Numbered from the stretch's first letter, positions 1-10,663 are shown. The stretch: DNA of 64,000 bases from Colias croceus (GCF_905220415.1 NC_059542.1:8866001-8930000); one strand, 5' to 3'. A program made the numbers and translations. The notes: generated from the letters alone by a model not told the origin.

Positions 1-1759
1 TAATTTATAACATCTATCGAGTTGTCACTAAATAACAATAGAACTAGCTAGAGCTGGCTGTCGTGGGCTCTTGGGATACAATTATAACATTTATATTATT
101 TTATTTATACACGTTGACGTTCGAAACGCAGTTTTATTCTTTTTAAAGCGAGAGTCACTTGAATCATAGGACAAATCAACAGTCTTTTGAGTTATTGATC
201 TCTTGAGAATTTGCATGCTTCGTTTATAAGTAAGGGCATAGGATATATACTCTAACGCGACTTAAATAGGTAAGTTTAATGAATTGAGCATCTTAGTTTT
301 TAAGTGTTAAATTTATTTGCACCTGATTGCGAGAAAATATATAGAAATTGAAAAAGTGTGATTGGCGAAGGATTTTTCGGCCTTAGAATCATTGCAAATC
401 ATTTTAGAATACCATCTATCTGACTATAGAGCAGATGTTTTATAAAATTTTTTTATAAAAAACTAGCGGTCCGCCCCTGTCTCGCCTGTGGTATATGTTT
501 ACGTTTTCGCTCCATAAGGACCATCCTCGTACTTCAAGGAATATTGTAAAACAATAATTATCGAAATCGGTCCACCCGTTCACGCGTTTTCCGTGACCAA
601 GGAAAATAGGGATTCATTTTTATGTATAAAGATTACGACTTTCCCAAAAACGATGGAGTTTTTCAACTTGTACGATTTTCGATGACATTTTATTTTCCAC
701 ACCTTTTGAACCAAAAGGAGCATATTCGGGATAAGTTTTTAATCAGCATTGTAAGATTTTAATACAGTTGCCATCAAGTTATCTTGGAAGCTGCACCAGT
801 CATCGTCACGAGATTTTATTTTATTTTTAACTTCGTTATGTGGTTCTGTTTTTTTGTATCACTCTATAATTTTCAATTATGAAATCTCCTTCTATTATCG
901 AGTGAGTGTTTTATTTTTTTATATTGAAATCAACAAAATTTAAACTTAACATGAACAAATATATAAATATTCAGATCATAGCGTCTATGCTAGATTCTAT
1001 ACGACGATATGTAAATTTCATTCTAGCATTTTCGGCGGTCGGGTAACGATACATTCTTTTTGAACCTGTTTTTAAATATTTATTGTTACTACTTCTACCA
1101 TAGAAAGAATTATTTCAATCTTGTATTTATAAATAAACACACTGATAACTAATAGTCGAAGCTTTTATTTTGACATGTATTAATTTTATAGGTATCACCC
1201 ACCAAATGTTAAACACAATATAACATGTATTTGAACAAATAGACTAGAAAATATATATTTTAATTAAATTATACATTAGTTCTATATTTGGAGATAGAAT
1301 ACAAATTCCAGTTGCTATCACTCATACGATTCATTTCAAAAAAGTCTAGAACAAAACGTCCTGTTAGTCTTTCTAAAGCACGGTGAGCTCTGTGTTTTTT
1401 TAATAAATATCATTATTACAATCACCCTAAAATAGCTTCTTTGGGTAACAACTATAACCCTCTATGCTGAAAATTTGGTAGTACTTGCGACCATGCTCTG
1501 ATCTATGATATATGCCGGTTTGATCACAATGTTGTCTTTCACCAACCAATGATACCAATTTCATTAATTGAAATTACAATTTAAAAAGACATGGACTGGT
1601 CTCAAGCATTATCGATTGAAATGATGGTGTAACTTACGCGTATACAAATATGCAAAAAACTTGATCACAATTACTTCAAATATGATTTTCAAAAATACTG
1701 ATCACAGCATTATCGGATATAGTAAGTTACAGCTATTTACTCATAATGCATTGTTTCAG
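1..1759. other. Upstream non-coding stretch, probably intron of the 1760-1926 gene
   Basis: AT-rich sequence with no coding exon that I can support. If the exon at 1760 belongs to a longer gene, this is its last intron, since a splice acceptor (TTGTTTCAG) ends at 1759. The only distinct content is a LINE-like 3' end at about 461-635, listed separately. Any earlier exons lie outside the window or are too short to see. Confidence 0.5.
461..635 (+). mobile_element. LINE-like 3'-end fragment (family C relative)
   Basis: The block starts ACTAGCGGTCCGCCCC and ends near 'ttcatttttatgtataaagat'. This start, with a phrase close to 'cgaaatcggtccacccgttcacgcg' and this ending, is a very common short repeat in lepidopteran genomes and is usually taken as a 5'-truncated non-LTR (RTE-like) copy. 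It carries no coding sequence. The assignment rests on remembered family features and on its likeness to 3320-3555 and 44401-44634 in this window. Confidence 0.5.
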
Positions 1760-1926
1760 CTATCCAACAATCAGCGATGCTGTCTTCAATCCTTATTTAC
1801 CTCATCTACTACATGGTGTACACCGTCCTCCTGGCCATAGCTGGTCTGTGGTGCTTCGAAGACTGTGTGCTGACTGAAGAAGAAGAATATGACTTTGTTA
1901 ACCATCATCGGGCGATGCCCTATTGA
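1760..1926 (+). CDS. Terminal coding exon: unrecognised small single-pass membrane protein
   Basis: A good acceptor (TTGTTTCAG) ends at 1759. The exon is open from its first base in phase 1 (nCT ATC CAA CAA TCA GCG ATG) and ends at TGA 1924-1926. From the ATG at 1777 it encodes 49 residues. About 25 hydrophobic residues at the start form one membrane segment (MLSSILIYLIYYMVYTVLLA, then IAGLW). A short cytosolic or lumenal tail follows with two cysteines, a run of four Glu and the end NHHRAMPY. A G at -3 gives the ATG an acceptable context. It may be the last exon of a larger protein whose earlier exons lie upstream, or a complete micropeptide. I do not recognise the family. A possible 3'-UTR intron follows (donor GTAAGT at 1942, acceptor ending 2019). 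Base composition and codon use are clearly more coding-like than the flanks. Confidence 0.6.
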
Positions 1927-2141
1927 ATGGGCTGTTATAATGTAAGTAGTATAATTATGATTATTATGTGTGAAAAAATAAGAGCTTATTATTTTTTTTT
2001 AATTTATGTTCGAATACAGGAAACAAGATGTAACAATCGAATGTAAACGGAAGCTTTGTGTATTGATTTTGTCTCGGAAAGAGTTTTTTTGAAAAGTCGA
2101 GAATTAATTTTTAGAAATAGAAAACATGAAATTCAACATTT

Positions 2142-2328
2142 AAGGGCCGATTTTTCAATCCTTGGATAAAATTTATCCGTCCAATAAAGTACCTATTACA
2201 CGAACATTTTAAAATGTCACCAAATGTCAACTGTCTTATACGAACAATTAGAATACATTTTTGAAATGGTAGTCTAATACGTTAATCGATGGATAAGTTT
2301 TAACTAAGTATTGAAAAATCAGCCCTAA
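2142..2328 (+). mobile_element. MITE family D, copy 1
   Basis: About 187 bp bounded by inverted termini, AGGGCCGATTTTTCAATCCT at the left and TTGAAAAATCAGCCCT at the right. There is no coding capacity. The same termini bound copies at 27081-27289 and 63669-63848, and a solo right end sits at 27649-27683. The left half contains AATAAA at 2183-2188, which could act as a poly(A) signal for the exon ending at 1926; that is inference. Confidence 0.8.
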
Positions 2329-2695
2329 ATTGAACTTATGGCACGTTTACTATTTGACAAAAAAATTGGATAGGTATAAATAGCAAGATTTTTTCCTGTT
2401 ACACCTCACAACAATTGAATTACATAATATTATTGTAATTAATTATATAATAGATAATTATAATAATTATACGTGTCAGAGATTACAATGCTTTTAAATT
2501 ATCTATTCATCGTAGAATACATTGAACCCAAATATTGTTTTGAAAAATTTTGAATTTCAACAACATTGTACATTGTAATTGACGTCCATGTTATGTAAGA
2601 TGACAAAAAGTTATAATTTACATAATATGAAGATATCACATAAGTTTAAATAATAATGAGTTAATTGTTGCTTATATTAATATCAGAAATGTACA

Positions 2696-2893
2696 AATAC
2701 TAGCTTTTCAGCCGCAGCGTTGCGCGCGTAGTCTAAGGAAAACCCGGATAGTTTCTGTTCCTTTAGGATTTTCAGAATCCCTCTATATGTGTGCCAAATT
2801 TCAACAAAATAGGTTAAGCACTTTTTGCATGAAGGAGTAACAAACAAACAATCATAAAAACTTTCGCATTTATAATTTTACTAGTAGGATTAG
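2696..2893 (+). mobile_element. LINE-like 3'-end fragment (family C, diverged)
   Basis: Starts ACTAGCTTTTCAGCCGCAGC and carries the diagnostic middle 'ccctctatatgtgtgccaaatttc' and the end 'ctttcgcatttataattttactagtaggat'. It shares these phrases with 44401-44634. It is a non-coding, diverged 5'-truncated copy. Confidence 0.65.
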
Positions 2894-3319
2894 AAATATC
2901 ATCGGATGCTTTGAGATATTTTAACAGGCTAGGGCGGTGGGTCATAAATCCTATTAGGTTGCACTTAGTCGTGTATTTCATTGAGGTTATTATAAATAAT
3001 AATCCAGTTTCCAATTAATAATATCGTAGGAAGTTAAACACGAATTAAACTATTGTAAAAAATCTTTTTTTCAAATACATTGCGTGTGCCGCCCGCCCTA
3101 TCTAAATAAGCTAGTGTTAATCGATACATGTCGCAGCCATTGGTCGTTTAATTGATTGCCTAGCGTCTTTATATAATTTCCATGTCTCAATGAATTGCAA
3201 TCATCTTATTTATTAGTCATATTAACCTGATTCGCCATATAACGCGTTTAAACACTTGATAAATTCCTCCTTCAGTTACGTCCACGAAAAGATTTAAAAT
3301 TAAAAAGCATTTTATACCC

Positions 3320-3555
3320 AACTAGCTTTCCGCCCGCGGCTTCGCCCGCGTTTTCAAAGAAAAACCCCTCATAGTTCCCGTTCCCGTGGGATTTCAGGGA
3401 TAAAACCTAGCCTATGTTACTCGTGGATAATGTAGCTTTCGAATGGTGAAAGAATTTTTCAAATCTGCCAAGTAGTTTCGGAGCCTATTCAATTCATACA
3501 AACAAACAAACAAACAAAAAATCAAACCTTTCCTCTTTATAATATTTGTATAGAT
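3320..3555 (+). mobile_element. LINE-like 3'-end fragment (family C)
   Basis: Starts AACTAGCTTTCCGCCCGCGG, continues 'cttcgcccgcg', 'cccgttcccgtgggatttc' and (AAAC)n, and ends TTTATAATATTTGTATAGAT. A simple-repeat tail after a short 3' UTR is typical of 5'-truncated RTE-type LINEs. No open frame survives. Confidence 0.7.
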
Positions 3556-4140
3556 CATAGTTATATTTTTAATGGGTTGCATTTTATAACATGTTTATTA
3601 TCAAAATACTGATGAAGATTGAATCATCGTAATCATAATTTCCAATTAATATATTATATTATTATATAATTTCCAATTAAGCAATAAAGATCAAAGTCGA
3701 ATTTATTGAATTAGAAATTTCAGTAGAATTTGCTGTAATCCTGTGGAAAAAGCACGTGAGTACGTCTGTTTAAAATTTCATAACTCAACCTTCCGCTAAT
3801 ATTTAGCAGCCTCGGTATTGTGTACCTAAAGTGATGCTTAGGTCACTGTCAACACGTCACTTATTCCTAGTGTACACAGCAGTCAATTGGGAAATCTTGA
3901 AGGATTCTTGCGGTTCGTTGCAAGTAATGTTTGCTGAGGTAGTCAAGCGTGTGAGCGACCTTATACAAAGCCACTACCTTACTGGATTATTAATTTTTGC
4001 TATCATAATGACCGACATTCAAATATTGTACTGTCATTTGTTTCTAGACAATTGCGAAATGAATACTTACCTATAGTTCATTAATAACAGTATGAGGCTT
4101 AATTTATGCGTCTATGAACATTAGTGGATGTAATCATCAC

Positions 4141-4324
4141 TACATAGTATAAAACAAAGTCGCTTTCTCTGTCCCTATGTCCCTTTGTATGTTTAAATCT
4201 TTAAAACTACGCAACGGATTTAGATGCGGTTTTTTTTAATAGGTAGATAGAGTGATTCAAGAGGAAGGTATATAATATATTAGGTTTTAGACAAAGCGGG
4301 CGAAGCCGTGGGCGGTAAGCTAGT
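4141..4324 (-). mobile_element. LINE/SINE-like repeat family A, copy 1
   Basis: About 184 bp, read on the minus strand from CTAGCTTACCGCCCACGGC to ACTATGTA. Seven other copies occur in this window (10664, 17597, 37362, 39672, 42951, 45833, 55684). Shared landmarks are the 'ggcttcgcccgctttgtctaaaacctaataaa' start, a central 'ccgttgcgtagttttaaagattt' and the 'agcgactttgttttata' end. No coding capacity; it is an abundant lepidopteran repeat of probable non-LTR origin. Confidence 0.75.
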
Positions 4325-5846
4325 TAACTATAAATTCAACAATAGGGAGTAGGTAAAACAAAACGAACATTACTAGCCCAATCGACATTCTTTCGAATTG
4401 CAATGTAATTCGTTTTCCACTTCCAACAATAAATCTTATTACGTAATAATATAGTACATGACCTATTTTATCGTTTTTATGTACGGAAGACATCCGCAAA
4501 GTAAAATATCGTCGGATATTCAATATGTTGTGTAAACACACTCACGCTATTGCAGGATATTGCTCAGTCCAAGGACTTGAAAATCAGATTTTAGCATTCT
4601 AGGAAAATCGTGATATGCTAATGCGATCGCTTCAATGCATAGCTGCAATAATACTGAGAAAATTATTGGGAAATCATCACAGTTTATGTTGCGTGACAAT
4701 CCCTTTTCTCTTTGATAATATGCGAAATATTGTGAGGGTGATGCTTACGGTAAGTTGAAAACTGTTAGTGCCGAATATAGAGACTGGAAAAAATTGAAAA
4801 ATTCATAGATTATGAAAATTTAATCAAAATTTCTCAATCAAAATAAGAAAGTAAGTTAATAAACTAAACTAAAATTAGATAGATAGGTAACATTTTTGAA
4901 ATTTTGTTGAAGAACGTGAAAAGGATTCACCAATTCTTTTTAAACGAGAGCTTAACGAAACTAAATCAGGTTAATTAAACGAAGCAATCCACGGTAAATA
5001 GGTACATCGTAGTAAATTGCGTAGAGTTGCAGCGAGCGGGCAGCATAGTCACGTAAATGTGTAGACGTGAAAATGCCATATTTAAATTTTTAAAAACATA
5101 TTATGGTTACAGAATTACCGTTATTATATCAGGTAAATTGCATATTTTTTTATTAAATAGGGAACGCTTATTAATAGAATATATCTACTAATTTTGAATT
5201 TTCCGGTAAATAATCGCAGACTTCCTAATGTCACATAATGTCTCGTCAAAATGTTTTTATCTCATTTATCAATGTGATTTTTTTTCCTAATGCAATAAAA
5301 ACAGGCACTTGTTACGTCATAAGTAAGTTTAAAAACAATTTTTTTGCAAATAATAATTAATTTATAATTAGTTGAACTTGACATTACCAAATTAGCATCG
5401 AAGAAACAATTATATACCTACGTCAAAGTTTTGTTGCAGCTGTTTGCAAAAACTTCGAAACCCATGATATTGTCATTACGTAAGTATTATAGAAAAACAA
5501 GTCTCAGGCATGACATTGTGATGACATTATTCACATTTCAGTTTTTGACGGAAAATACCGACTATTTACTGACTAGGTAGTAAGATTGTTTTTGAATGAA
5601 GGAACAAAATTGACACGCGTTAATATATTATAGTATCGTTTTTATTCAGTTCTTATGTTCGTTAGATACTTTTAATTCATTATTCTTATAATATAGTACT
5701 ATCTGACCACGTCATTTTCGGCCCTGAAAAGGACTTAGTATTTGCTTATTGTGTTTACTAGAACTTATCAACATTATCCATGGTATAGAAAGGCTACTTT
5801 CCGATTAACAATATTAGTGAAATTAAAAGAAAAACACCTATGGTCT

Positions 5847-6001
5847 TGTCTTACCACAAAACAATATAAACACAATCTAACTTTAAACCAGGGATCTGTC
5901 ACTTAAATAATTGTCTACGTAAAATACGACAAAACCAGTTAGTACCAGATTAAACCGGCGCTTAAAGTTAAACCCTGTCTAAAGTTTTTCGTGGTAAGAC
6001 A
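5847..6001. mobile_element. MITE with TGTCTTACCAC termini
   Basis: A 155-bp element bounded by TGTCTTACCACAAAA on the left and TTTTCGTGGTAAGACA on the right, an almost perfect 15-bp terminal inverted repeat. Internal sequence is AT-rich with no open frame. A second internal inverted pair ('actttaaacc' / 'aaagttaaacc' variants) adds folding potential. I could not define a clear target duplication, so the superfamily is not assigned. Confidence 0.65.
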
Positions 6002-6497
6002 GCTAATATCTATTTAAGGGATGATTTATAAAAAAATAAATAAAATAATTACTTATATGTACGCAAGATGCATTGTAAATTTAAAGTTATTGTAAGAAAT
6101 ATAATGCAACAACAATGCGCGCATACGCAAACATTATCGCATCTTGATTTATTGTGTTTGTATTGCACACGAGAGTAGCATCCAAATGATTTATAATTAA
6201 GTGCTAAGTATTGCTACAGAGATTTATATCTAACTCGCATGTTGGTTACAACCTAGGTAACCTAGTTAATTTTAAAATCCTTTGCACTATAAGTAGTTTT
6301 TAAGGGGAATAACTTATTTAACTCAGTAATAGTTAACTTAGTTATTTTCGAACAATAATTAATTGTTTTTTGTGTTTTTAAATTGAAAAATTTTGCATGT
6401 TTATATTTAGTAATTGCATGAAAATGCAAGTGTGAATATTTACTTAGAAGAATAATTAATAGAGTCTTAAATACAATATGTGACATAGGCTCTGTTA

Positions 6498-6712
6498 TAA
6501 ATAATAAATAAATATTTCAGGACAATTTTCACACACGGAACGATCTAATCCCATACTAAGCTTTCGTTTGTGCTATATAGATAATTAACACCCAGACACA
6601 GAGAAAACATCTATGTTCATCACACAAATATTTGCTCCGGGTGGGAATCGAACCCACGACCTCTGGCTTAGAAGTCAGGGCCACTATTAACCAAGCCAAC
6701 CGGTCAGTCAAA
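6498..6712 (-). mobile_element. tRNA-derived SINE (Metulj-like)
   Basis: Read on the minus strand, a tRNA-like head runs from about 6712 to 6634 with an A-box region (GGTTGGCTTGG) and a good B box (GGGTTCGATTCC). A body follows with the phrases GATGAACATAGATGTTTTCT and 'ctgggtgttaattatctata', then 'tgtgtgaaaattgtcc' and an AT-rich (AATA)n tail near 6498-6520. This layout and the 3' phrases match the Metulj SINE group of Lepidoptera as I know it. The head is not a functional tRNA gene because it runs straight into the SINE body and the arms do not pair cleanly. Confidence 0.75.
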
Positions 6713-6883
6713 ATACCCGGAAGATAGAAGTTTATTCCTAAAACACCTTATACAATTGTTTTGCTTACAGTTGGTTAGTCAGTAAAGTTATTGTTCTGAG
6801 TCCTACATAATATAAACCTTGACATCGATAAATAATTGGCAATTTTTATGGGCCATAAAATAATCTTTAACCTTCGAAACTCG

Positions 6884-7060
6884 ATGCCTCCTTAGTACAG
6901 TGCAGTGGTAAACGCGTAAGCGTAGGTCCGACGGGCCTTCGATTCCCGGAGGATACAAAGAAAAAAAGTCTCGGTCTGGCAGGGCTCAGAAGGCTGATAA
7001 CCTACTTGCCCTAAAGACAATCTATAGAGTGCATTCTCAACTATAAAATAAATAAAAAAA
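6884..7060 (+). mobile_element. Second tRNA-like SINE, opposite orientation
   Basis: Starts near ATGCCTCCTTAGTACAGTGC with an A-box-like GTGCAGTGGTAAACGCG, and a B-box-like CTTCGATTCCCGG at about 6938-6950. The body reads 'gtctggcagggctcagaaggctgataacctacttgcc' and ends in (AAAT)n at about 7045-7060. It sits about 170 bp from the Metulj-like SINE and in the opposite orientation. The phrase 'ggctgatcacctacttgcc' is recurrent in lepidopteran SINEs from memory. Confidence 0.6.
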
Positions 7061-7090
7061 CGACGTGTGTCACTCGGGGACTGCCGCGGC

Positions 7091-7229
7091 AAAGCTATTG
7101 CATGCTATGCCTTCAAGCCACACCTCCGCCCGTCGGAGTGGGGAGCGTGAGGTTTTTCGTTACGGAATTTCTCGAACTCGATTCGGTCCCCGCGCTCAAG
7201 GCCCGCGATAGAAGCTATGCAATAGCTTT
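7091..7229. repeat. GC-rich segment bounded by a 13-bp inverted repeat
   Basis: AAAGCTATTGCAT at 7091-7103 and ATGCAATAGCTTT at 7217-7229 are perfect inverted repeats around about 113 bp of GC-rich sequence, including 'gggagcgtgaggtttttcgttacgg'. It directly follows the SINE at 6884-7060 and stands out against the AT-rich surroundings. It could be a short MITE, or the body of a composite SINE that continues from the upstream head; I cannot decide. Confidence 0.55.
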
Positions 7230-7572
7230 AAAATGTATTTTAATACGTTGAGATACTGATAGGTAGTGATTCATTATTATCATATTTTTTTTTTTTTTTT
7301 TTGTTTATCAATAGATATTTTAAACAAATACATAATGCCTTACATAATGCGATTTTTTTTTTATTATTCATAGTGTTTAAGTTTAGTAAGGCTAAAGTGT
7401 AAAGAGACTTTAATAGTCTGTATCTAAATATTTTTGCATTGTTTTTTGCTTCTAGCCTGTAGTGACAATATCGTATCTTTCCATGTATTACGTGCTTTCC
7501 CTTACTTTAAATAATGTATATGTAATATTTCACCTGTTTGTAACTCAATTATTCCGAATTACTTGATATCGA

Positions 7573-7715
7573 ATTAAGACGTATTTATTTATTTATTTAT
7601 GACACTTCATTGTACATGTAAGAGAAATTTAAAATAAATGAATACATAAAATTGAAAGGTGTACAATAGGCGGCTTTATTGCTTAAAAGCAATCTTGTCC
7701 AGGCAACCATAAAAA
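7573..7715 (-). mobile_element. LINE 3'-end fragment (family K)
   Basis: On the minus strand it reads GGTTGCCTGGACAAGATTGC, then 'ttttaagcaataaagccgcctattgtacacct', and finishes in a (TAAA)n-type tail at 7577-7600. The same phrase occurs at 36620-36745 and 47625-47735. This is the recurrent 3' UTR of a lepidopteran non-LTR element (CR1/Jockey-like by memory). There is no open frame. Confidence 0.55.
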
Positions 7716-8098
7716 ATAAAAATAAAGGACATGTAAGACAATGTTAAAAAGCGAGTTAGGTATATACATATATATTACAAAAAACATCCGTTATCCGTTA
7801 ACATTGATTTGAACAGGATACATATTTAATTTTTAAAAGGCAAAATAAAACAACGAATCTTGAAAACAATCATGAGAACTCACACAACTAATATTTTTAC
7901 CAAAACCTCTGTTTAGAAATCATAATCATTAAATTATATTTAAATTTATTCAATTATCTTTTATGCAAGTTTTATGATGATACTTTTTTTCTCAAAGAAA
8001 CCGTTAATAATTTTTAGGTGGCTACTGTATCCCATTTGCATGTTATGTGTTGGATTATAGTAATTACGCCAATAATAATTATTGTTTATTTATTTTTT

Positions 8099-8340
8099 AA
8101 CCGACTTCAAAAAAAGGAGGAGGTTATCCATTCGACCGGTATGTTTTTTTTATGTATGTACACCGATTATCTGTACTCCGAGGTTTCTGAACCGATTTAC
8201 GTGATTCTTTTTTTGTTTGATGCGGGATGGTGTCGAATTGGTCCCATAAAAATTTTATTCGGATAGGCCCAGTAGTTTTTATTTTATGAGCATTTTTGTC
8301 TGTATTTGTAAATGTTGCAAGTGCAAGTTTGAAGTCGGTT
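8099..8340 (+). mobile_element. MITE family E, copy 1 (AACCGACTTCAAA termini)
   Basis: A 242-bp element with termini AACCGACTTCAAA and TTTGAAGTCGGTT. The body has GTACACCGATTATCTGTACT and 'ggatggtgtcgaattggtccc'. A second, inverted copy lies at 30778-31024 and overlaps a short frame that is not a gene. Homology between the two continues about 24 bp past the right terminus ('gtttttaacgcagttatcacttgt'). Confidence 0.8.
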
Positions 8341-9099
8341 GTTTTTAACGCAGTTATCACTTGTATGTTGTGAATATTTTAGTGTTACAAATATTAATAT
8401 ATTACAAATATTAGTAATTACAATAATAACTATCTCAGAATTTATTTCTCCTACTAATTTGTTAGGACGACTGCCAAAAAATACTAATTTTGTGATTTTT
8501 GCTCAGAGTCAAAAATGTAAAGGTGTCATACTGTGCGTTACTTTTAATTAATTATGCAGTATCTTTTATTCATTAATAACATTAAATTGTTAAAATATAT
8601 AAATCCAGAATAATCATTTTACGTATTAGTAGGTACCTACATGATATAATTACGTACGCTATTGTTAAAGGTATCATTTAAACGAAAAAATAAGTTTCCA
8701 AGAAAAACTACGTCAAGCAATTATAGAGATGACATTTTTGTCTTTCATAAAGTAGGTATATTCAACCCATTCTTTTTTACTTCCGTTAAAAATAATAAAT
8801 GACAATCACAGGAAAGTTTTTCTTAAATTTTCTAATATTGGGTGTCTCTATATTTTAGTAGGTATTTTGACTTTAATTTTACCATTTGCATAAGTATCGC
8901 AATTAAAATCGGATTTCATAATCAAATTTTTGCCATAAAAACAATCTTATTTTAATGATAATTCTTTCATACACACTTTCTTTTGTTGTTAAAAAGCGAT
9001 TGCGAGATTACGATAAAAATTAAGCGCCTACAAAATTGCTCTTGACATTGATTCAATGAGGGCAAATTTATTAAAATCGAAGCAAGGAAAGTAGTGGGA

Positions 9100-9112
9100 C
9101 GCCATCTAGCGG
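9100..9112 (+). promoter_or_regulatory. CTCF-like motif CGCCATCTAGCGG
   Basis: The 13 bases match the insect CTCF core (GCGCCMYCT, extended by AGYGG) at most positions. A second match, GCGCCATCTAGTG, is at 9281-9293, and a weaker one, ACGCCATCTATTG, at 30492-30504. In insects this word is also frequent in transposon-derived sequence, so binding is only a possibility. Confidence 0.25.
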
Positions 9113-9280
9113 AAAGTTTGAGCATTACTAGATACTATTTCTATTTTTATTTCTTGAAACGAACAAAGCATATTATTGTTCAATGAAGTTAGAATATAAA
9201 GAAAATTTAACATTTAATTATTTATTAATTTAAATATATATTAAGATGTAGTTATGATCAGGAGGCTTTTAATGTCGACA

Positions 9281-9293
9281 GCGCCATCTAGTG
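9281..9293 (+). promoter_or_regulatory. CTCF-like motif GCGCCATCTAGTG
   Basis: It agrees with the CTCF core GCGCCMYCT plus AGTG, 180 bp from the related word at 9100 and in the same orientation. Both lie upstream of the elongase gene. Function is inferred only from motif likeness. Confidence 0.25.
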
Positions 9294-9382
9294 ATTAACA
9301 AAACTTGTTGGTAATTCTATGAATACAGGTGAACTTGTAGATATTGATAAAATTACCAACTACCAAGTATCTTACCTTACAT

Positions 9383-9526
9383 ACTAGCTGCGCTCCGCGG
9401 TTTCACCCGCGTGGCTCCGCTCCTGATGGTATTAGCGTGATGATATTATACCAGTAGTTACTCAGATTAGCGCGTTCAAACAAACAAACAAACAAATTCT
9501 TAAGCTTTATAATATTAGTATAGATT
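9383..9526 (+). mobile_element. LINE-like repeat family B, copy 1
   Basis: Runs from ACTAGCTGCGCTCCGCGG through 'gctccgctcctgatggtattagcgtgatgatatta', 'ttactcagattagcgcgttcaaa' and (CAAA)n to TTTATAATATTAGTATAGAT. It is a short 5'-truncated non-LTR tail with a partial deletion of the middle. Four other copies are at 11011, 18389, 22715 and 24345. Confidence 0.7.
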
Positions 9527-9757
9527 ATAAATAAAATCAATTGCTAATCATATTTAATTATTTAGTCTATCTAAAATGCGGAGACGGCTGGGCCGATTTA
9601 CCTGATTTTGATTTTGACATGTTTTTCATAGTCCAGAGAAGAAGAAGATTTAAACGGTGAGAAACATAAAAAAAATAGTAACAGGCGGTTTAAATGTCAT
9701 CGGGAAATCTAGCTAACACTGTTGGAAAACTGAGGGGATGTTGTAATACTTTTCCAA

Positions 9758-9802
9758 TGCAATTTTCCAGTTTACATTGTAAACTGCAACTGGAAAATTG
9801 CA
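9758..9802. repeat. Nested inverted repeat (45 bp hairpin)
   Basis: TGCAATTTTCCAGTT (9758-9772) pairs perfectly with AACTGGAAAATTGCA (9788-9802). Inside, AGTTTACA and TGTAAACT form a second, competing inverted pair, so the sequence can fold two ways. A related word 'aatgcaattttc' recurs at about 9856-9867. Confidence 0.7.
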
Positions 9803-10196
9803 TCGGATTAAAATAATTATTTTGCCAAGTACCAAAACTGAGAGGGACTTTTCAAATGCAATTTTCGGGTCAGTTTCCATGAAAAGTTAAATTATTTGGT
9901 AATTCTATCGATATTGATACATCGATTGAACAAGGGTAACAAACTTACATATTAGCTTTTTCAGCCTGCCTGCAGCTGCGTTCTCAAATTGTTCTAGTTC
10001 GTATTACATTGCAAAATTCTGTTAGAAATCAGAATAATTGAAAAATTAAAGTATAATCAGTTTTGCACTAAAATTTCCAAATCCAAATTTAAACTAGTTC
10101 GACCAGTAGGTACTAAAACCAATATGCAGAGAATTAGGAATTTATATCCAAAATACAGACAGGATCTGCTATCCTGTTTCATGATTTGACATGATT

Positions 10197-10254
10197 TTTC
10201 ACTTCAAAAAAAAAAAACATTGCTGCTCAATGTTTGTTTTTTTTTGAAGTGAAA
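10197..10254. repeat. Inverted repeat with A-rich arms
   Basis: A left arm of 26 bases (TTTCACTTC, twelve A, CATTG) and a right arm of 27 (CAATG, T-rich, GAAGTGAAA) are separated by a 5-base loop, with one interruption. It may be a very small MITE; the flanking 'cttctttaggcgcgtttag' looks repeat-derived. Confidence 0.6.
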
Positions 10255-10663
10255 CTTCTTTAGGCGCGTTTAGAGTAAAAATTCAAGGTCCCGTCATGAC
10301 AATACCGTCACGTCATGGAGTAAGGCGACGATTTTGGTTTCTTTGAATATTGCCAAAGTTTCATCTCTGACACTTGTGATCAACACACACGCTCTTTTTT
10401 AATTGAATTTATTGTTGTTAGACTGACATATACCTAATAATTAAAAAAACTCTATTTCCTCAAAGCTGAGATCAGTCGGCTATAACGGTAACCTTGTATT
10501 GTGTTTATTTATTATATTTTGTTCATCCATTTATATAAACTTTTGATAAAAATGGTAAAAATTATAAATCAGATTGTCAAGACTTATCTGTGATTAGAGA
10601 TCTTTTTGATGCAAATCTTATCAACTTATGTACCTATATTTAAAAATTAAGAAATATAAACTT

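Noticed and set aside
6634..6712. tRNA gene on the minus strand.
   Set aside because: A and B boxes are present but the sequence continues into a SINE body and the cloverleaf arms do not pair cleanly.
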